Under the pieces are notes generated by a model that saw nothing but the letters and a program-made list of their open reading frames with translations, had not been told where the DNA came from and made no database searches. This document shows, in pieces, positions 60,852 to 64,000 of a stretch of 64,000 nt of DNA; the first letter of the stretch is position 1; the number at the start of each line of letters is the position of its first letter. Location of the stretch: NCBI RefSeq assembly GCF_000724625.1, contig NZ_CP007139.1, forward strand, positions 3,658,001 through 3,722,000. Reading direction: 5' to 3'. The position numbers and the translations under genes were made by a program. The DNA is from Fimbriimonas ginsengisoli Gsoil 348 (GTDB taxonomy: Bacteria > Armatimonadota > Fimbriimonadia > Fimbriimonadales > Fimbriimonadaceae).

Positions 60852-63173
60852 ATGAAGGTCAGCGCTCGGCAGGCGGGGAAGGCCAAGGCGAAGCCGGCAG
60901 CGAACGGTCCAAAAGGATCGAAAGCGTCGTCGCACCGCTCTTGGGACATTGCGGGCATTCTCATGCTCGCGTTCGCACTACTGGTGCTCGTGTCGCTATT
61001 CACGAGCAACTCCGGCTTTGTGGGGCATGCGCTTTACGCTTGCTTCTCGTTCCTTTTCGGCCGCGGCGCATGGGTGGTGCCGCCAATCGCGATCCTCTGC
61101 GGAGTCACCTTCCTTAAAGGGCGTGGCCCTGCGCTTTCGCACCTCGCTTGGGGTCTCGGACTGATCTTTCTCACGATCCTTGGATTCATGGCGAGTTACG
61201 GGCGAGGCACGTACCTCGACAGCGAGCTTATGCGGGGCAGTGGAGGGATCGTCGGCGGACTCCTTGCCGCCGCGTTCCACGCGATGTTTGGGGCGGGGAT
61301 GTCGATCGGGCTGATCGCGATCGGCATCGTCGGCTTGGTGCTGAGCGTCGATGTGCCGATCCGGACGATGCTCGCGAACACCCACGCCAAGGCGGTCACG
61401 GTCAAGCAGCGGACTTTGGAGCGCGCCCGTATTCCCAAGTCGCTCTCCACTCAGACGCCGGAGGAACGCGTGAAGGCGATCCGGAAAGGGATCGCCGAGG
61501 GGCTCGCCGACGAGACCCAAATACCCTCGAAGAAAGCCCGTTCGATCGTTATGGAAGATCCGGATCCCGAGCCGGAGGCGATCGCAAGGCACCAGGAAGA
61601 GGAGCCCCGGAAGACGAAGGCGGGGCGGGGAACTACCCAGGTCAGCGAGCCGACGCTCGCCGGCGATGTCGGCACGCCGAAGGAGGGATACCAACTTCCG
61701 CCAATGAACCTGCTTGCCGAGGCGCTGCTCAATCCGAAGCGAGCCCAGGCCGAGATGCAGAAGAACATCGAGACCCTGGAAGGAACACTGGAGCAGTTTG
61801 GAATCGAGGCAACGGTCGTAGAGGTCGCCAATGGGCCGACGGTCACCCGATACGAGATTCAGCTTGGCCCGGGTATCCGAGTCGCGCGCATCACCGCGCT
61901 CGCCGAGAATATCGCGATGGATCTCGCCGCCTCGCAGGTGCGCGTCGAGGCCCCGATCCCGGGCAAAGCGGCCATCGGGGTCGAGGTGCCTAACGAGACT
62001 CCGTCGGTGGTTACGTTGCGGGAGCTTTGCGACGACCCGGTTTTCCGTAACCATCCTTCCCGACTCTGCGTGGCGCTCGGCAAAGACGTAAGCGGGGTGA
62101 ACAAATACGCCGATCTCACGAAGATGCCGCACCTGCTGATTGGAGGCGCGACGAATTCCGGCAAGTCGATCGGTCTGGCGACGCTTATCACGAGCTTGCT
62201 GATGCGGAACACCCCCAAGGATGTCCGCTTGGTCATGATCGACCCTAAGCGGGTCGAGCTCACCCTGTTCGATCACATTCCGCACCTGATGTGCCCGGTC
62301 ATCAAAGACACCAAGGAGGCGGCGGGCGTGCTTCGCGCCGTCTGGCGGGAGATGGACCGGCGCTACGACATGTTTTCTCAGGAGGGGGTCCGGAACATCG
62401 ATGGGTGGAACGCGAAGGCGAGCTTCCAAGACAAGCTTCCGTACATCGTCGTCATCATCGACGAGCTTGCCGACCTGATGATCCAGCACCGCGCCGAGGT
62501 GGAGACCGTCATCGTCCGCCTTGCGCAGCTCGCCCGCGCCGTGGGTATCCATATGGTGCTCGCGACGCAGCGTCCCAGCGTCGACGTTATCACCGGCCTC
62601 ATCAAGGCGAACATTCCGTCGCGGATTGCCTTCTCGGTAGCTTCGCACATCGACTCGCGCACGATTCTCGACCAGAAGGGGGCGGAGGCGCTCATCGGCC
62701 GGGGAGACATGCTCTATTCGCCCATCGACGCCAACAAGCCCCAGCGGGTGCAGGGTTGCTACGTAAGCGAGAAAGAGATCGACGCGGTGTGCAAGTTCTG
62801 GCGGGCGCAAGAGAAGCCGGCGTACGTGCTGCAGCCGATCGAGGAGGGGGTGGCCGACGCCAAGAAGGAAGGGGGAGACTTCGGCGAGGAAGCCGATCCG
62901 TTCTGGGAAGAGGCGGTTCGCTGGGTGGCCGACCGGGGCCAAGCCTCGACCTCGATGCTCCAGCGCAAGTTTTCGATCGGCTTCCAGAGAGCCTCTCGCC
63001 TCTTGGACATGATGGAAGAGCGCTCCATCGTCGGCCCTCGCGACGGCCCCCGGCCGCGCGAGGTGCTTGTCAGCTCGATGGAAGTAGAAGAACTCTTCGG
63101 CGGTCCCAGCGCGGGGTCGGGCTATGTATCTTCGGGAGTGGGTGACGAACCTTTTAGCGATGACGAGGAGTGA
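60852..63173 (+). CDS. ftsK: DNA translocase FtsK/SpoIIIE
   Basis: A 773-residue translocase that pumps chromosomal DNA at the division septum. Residues about 33-170 hold four to five transmembrane helices; a linker with acidic residues follows (about 215-280). The motor has the beginning LEQFGIEATVVEVANGPTVTRYE, Walker A near residues 430-438 (GGATNSGKS, with Asn in place of the usual Gly), Walker B VVIIDELADL, and the ATQRPSVDVITGLIKANIP motif. The C-terminal gamma winged-helix (WVADRGQASTSMLQRKFSIGFQRASRLLDMME) recognises KOPS-like sequences. Start MKVSARQ at ATG 60852. Confidence 0.95.
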   Translation: MKVSARQAGKAKAKPAANGPKGSKASSHRSWDIAGILMLAFALLVLVSLFTSNSGFVGHALYACFSFLFGRGAWVVPPIAILCGVTFLKGRGPALSHLAWGLGLIFLTILGFMASYGRGTYLDSELMRGSGGIVGGLLAAAFHAMFGAGMSIGLIAIGIVGLVLSVDVPIRTMLANTHAKAVTVKQRTLERARIPKSLSTQTPEERVKAIRKGIAEGLADETQIPSKKARSIVMEDPDPEPEAIARHQEEEPRKTKAGRGTTQVSEPTLAGDVGTPKEGYQLPPMNLLAEALLNPKRAQAEMQKNIETLEGTLEQFGIEATVVEVANGPTVTRYEIQLGPGIRVARITALAENIAMDLAASQVRVEAPIPGKAAIGVEVPNETPSVVTLRELCDDPVFRNHPSRLCVALGKDVSGVNKYADLTKMPHLLIGGATNSGKSIGLATLITSLLMRNTPKDVRLVMIDPKRVELTLFDHIPHLMCPVIKDTKEAAGVLRAVWREMDRRYDMFSQEGVRNIDGWNAKASFQDKLPYIVVIIDELADLMIQHRAEVETVIVRLAQLARAVGIHMVLATQRPSVDVITGLIKANIPSRIAFSVASHIDSRTILDQKGAEALIGRGDMLYSPIDANKPQRVQGCYVSEKEIDAVCKFWRAQEKPAYVLQPIEEGVADAKKEGGDFGEEADPFWEEAVRWVADRGQASTSMLQRKFSIGFQRASRLLDMMEERSIVGPRDGPRPREVLVSSMEVEELFGGPSAGSGYVSSGVGDEPFSDDEE

Positions 63174-63179
63174 CGCTCA

Positions 63180-63448
63180 TCATGCGCGCGAATAGGGCAC
63201 TCGTACGTCCAAGTTGCGAGTCCATGCTCTCTCGCGAATTTGGGCAGAAATTTCGGTTGGGTCCATTTCTGCAGGGAAGTCTGACCAGATGCCTTCGAGG
63301 TCGGATTTCATGAGATCGCCGAGGACGCTACGTTGGGAACCGCTATTACAAACAACTCGACATCGCCCTCCGGAACGGCGGAAGGAAGGAGGATCGTGAC
63401 CTCCTGATCTGCGCCTACGTGCGCTGTTAGGCTCATGGAGTGCGTCAT
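63180..63448 (-). pseudogene. Frameshifted antitoxin-like remnant
   Basis: On the minus strand, ATG 63448 begins MTHSMSLTAHVGADQEVTILLPSA...DVELFVIAVP, ending at TGA 63308-63310 after 46 residues. The next frame (from ATG 63311, overlapping ATGA) continues KSDLEGIWSDFPAEMDPTEISAQIRERAW, ending at 63180-63182. Both parts read like one small antitoxin (a beta-rich N-terminal part with PEGDVEL and an acidic IxxxE helix C-terminal part), joined by a frameshift near 63320. No toxin follows. The antitoxin identity is pattern-based only. Confidence 0.4.
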
Positions 63449-63537
63449 TTCCTTATCCTACGCCACTACAGGCTATTAGGCGGGTTGCTCCCTTCGTCAA
63501 GCAATTAAACATGGCGAGGTCCCATGGACAATGGCCT

Positions 63538-63864
63538 CTAATACTCCGCCATCGAAGGGTCGACTTGGCGGGCCCAGGCGTTCATGCCGCCAGTGAGGTT
63601 GCGGACTTGTTGGAAGCCGTGTTGCAGAAGGTAATCGGTGGCTTGGGCGCTGCGGCCGCCGACTCGGCAGATGACGACGAAGTTGGATGAAGGGTCGAGC
63701 TCTCCGAGGCGGAGCGGTAGGTCGTGCAGAGGGATTTCGACGGCGTCAGGGAGAAAGCTGTACTCCAGTTCCTCCGGCTCCCGCACGTCGATAACGATCG
63801 GCGGGTTTGGGCCGTCGAGCTCGGCTTTAAGAGTGATCGGGTCGATGGAGGGGACGTTTAACAT
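63538..63864 (-). CDS. Single-domain rhodanese-like protein
   Basis: A 108-residue rhodanese domain: IVIDVREPEELEYSFLPDAVEIPLHDLPLRL, and active-site Cys in VICRVGGRSAQATDYLLQHGF. It transfers sulfur or has a regulatory role. The ATG at 63864 is used. It lies beside a truncated cupin gene on the same strand. Confidence 0.92.
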   Translation of the reverse strand: MLNVPSIDPITLKAELDGPNPPIVIDVREPEELEYSFLPDAVEIPLHDLPLRLGELDPSSNFVVICRVGGRSAQATDYLLQHGFQQVRNLTGGMNAWARQVDPSMAEY

Positions 63865-63894
63865 CCAATGTTCGAGGCTACCGCAGACAACGGA

Positions 63895-64000
63895 TTAGTC
63901 GGAGCTCTCATTCGGATAAGCCACCGGCGCGTAGAAGTTGAGCGTACGATTGGGTCCGCGTACCTGGTGAGGTTTCCCAGCGGGGACGATGACCACGTCT
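63895..64000 (-). CDS. Cupin-domain protein, 5' part outside the window
   Basis: The last 34 codons, ending at TAA 63895-63897. The residues VVIVPAGKPHQVRGPNRTLNFYAP are typical of the second cupin motif (PxGxxHxxxN) in a small cupin protein. The start and the rest of the gene lie beyond the right edge. It faces the same way as the rhodanese gene downstream, 30 bases away. Confidence 0.7.
   Translation of the reverse strand, partial: DVVIVPAGKPHQVRGPNRTLNFYAPVAYPNESSD

Noticed and set aside
60996-62942. 648-codon minus-strand open frame opposite ftsK
   Set aside because: It lies entirely within ftsK, has Arg/His-rich composition and no motifs.

Overview
The window is GC-rich bacterial chromosome (about 60% GC by eye) with dense, mostly single-copy housekeeping genes mixed with many secreted proteins. 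I see no rRNA, phage, IS element or CRISPR. The gene mix suggests a free-living, glycan- and peptide-degrading member of the Armatimonadota (Fimbriimonas-like): type II-pseudopilin/DUF1559 proteins, very small lipoproteins, NHL and PQQ beta-propeller lipoproteins, a GtaA/DUF4965 glutaminase, DUF5060 glycosidase, inositol oxygenase, a fused IspDF, and many intergenic palindromic repeats. This placement is inference from gene content, not a computed phylogeny.

Layout. 1-5.5 kb: end of an ABC-2 permease, a divergent GT-C-type membrane protein, an aldo/keto reductase overlapping a free-standing ACT-domain gene, aspartokinase, then tRNA-Lys(CUU) with promoter and terminator. 5.6-6.2 kb: a DUF433 antitoxin with a broken DUF5615 toxin. 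6.4-14.2 kb: a 1522-residue secreted protein with 13 tandem ~94-residue domains and an NHL-propeller lipoprotein. 14.4-18.8 kb: VapBC-like pair, DinB-like protein, phytanoyl-CoA-dioxygenase-like protein, pseudopilin plus micro-lipoprotein, XRE-cupin regulator. 18.7-20.2 kb: a lower-GC patch with an orphan gene. 20-28.4 kb: frameshifted lipoprotein, inositol oxygenase, a candidate thioester-domain surface protein, lactonase-type propeller, PQQ propeller, TAT-exported phosphatase plus micro-lipoprotein, and a DUF2807 lipoprotein.

28.5-42 kb is the housekeeping core: glyQ, a DUF1854 gene overlapping comF, ispDF coupled to a PIN-TRAM membrane protein, a transglutaminase, topA, aspS and sucC. 42.6-49.6 kb: secreted subtilase, DUF1287 protein, CocE/NonD hydrolase, VanW protein and an overlapping methyltransferase. 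49.7-58.7 kb: Gly-rich secreted protein, NAD-type isocitrate dehydrogenase, a second PIN toxin-antitoxin pair, GtaA-like glutaminase, folP and a DUF5060 glycosidase. 58.7-64 kb: a Hint-domain protein with a conserved partner, CsbD, ftsK, a decayed antitoxin-like reading frame, a rhodanese and a truncated cupin.

The most unusual signals are: (1) a family of short dispersed repeats, one copy of which forms the last codons of ispDF; (2) a 342-bp MITE-like unit with 31-bp inverted ends downstream of topA; (3) a Cys/Gln thioester-type secreted protein; (4) a Hint-domain gene pair; (5) toxin-antitoxin loci in different states of decay; (6) micro-lipoproteins tucked against the stop codons of exported proteins.
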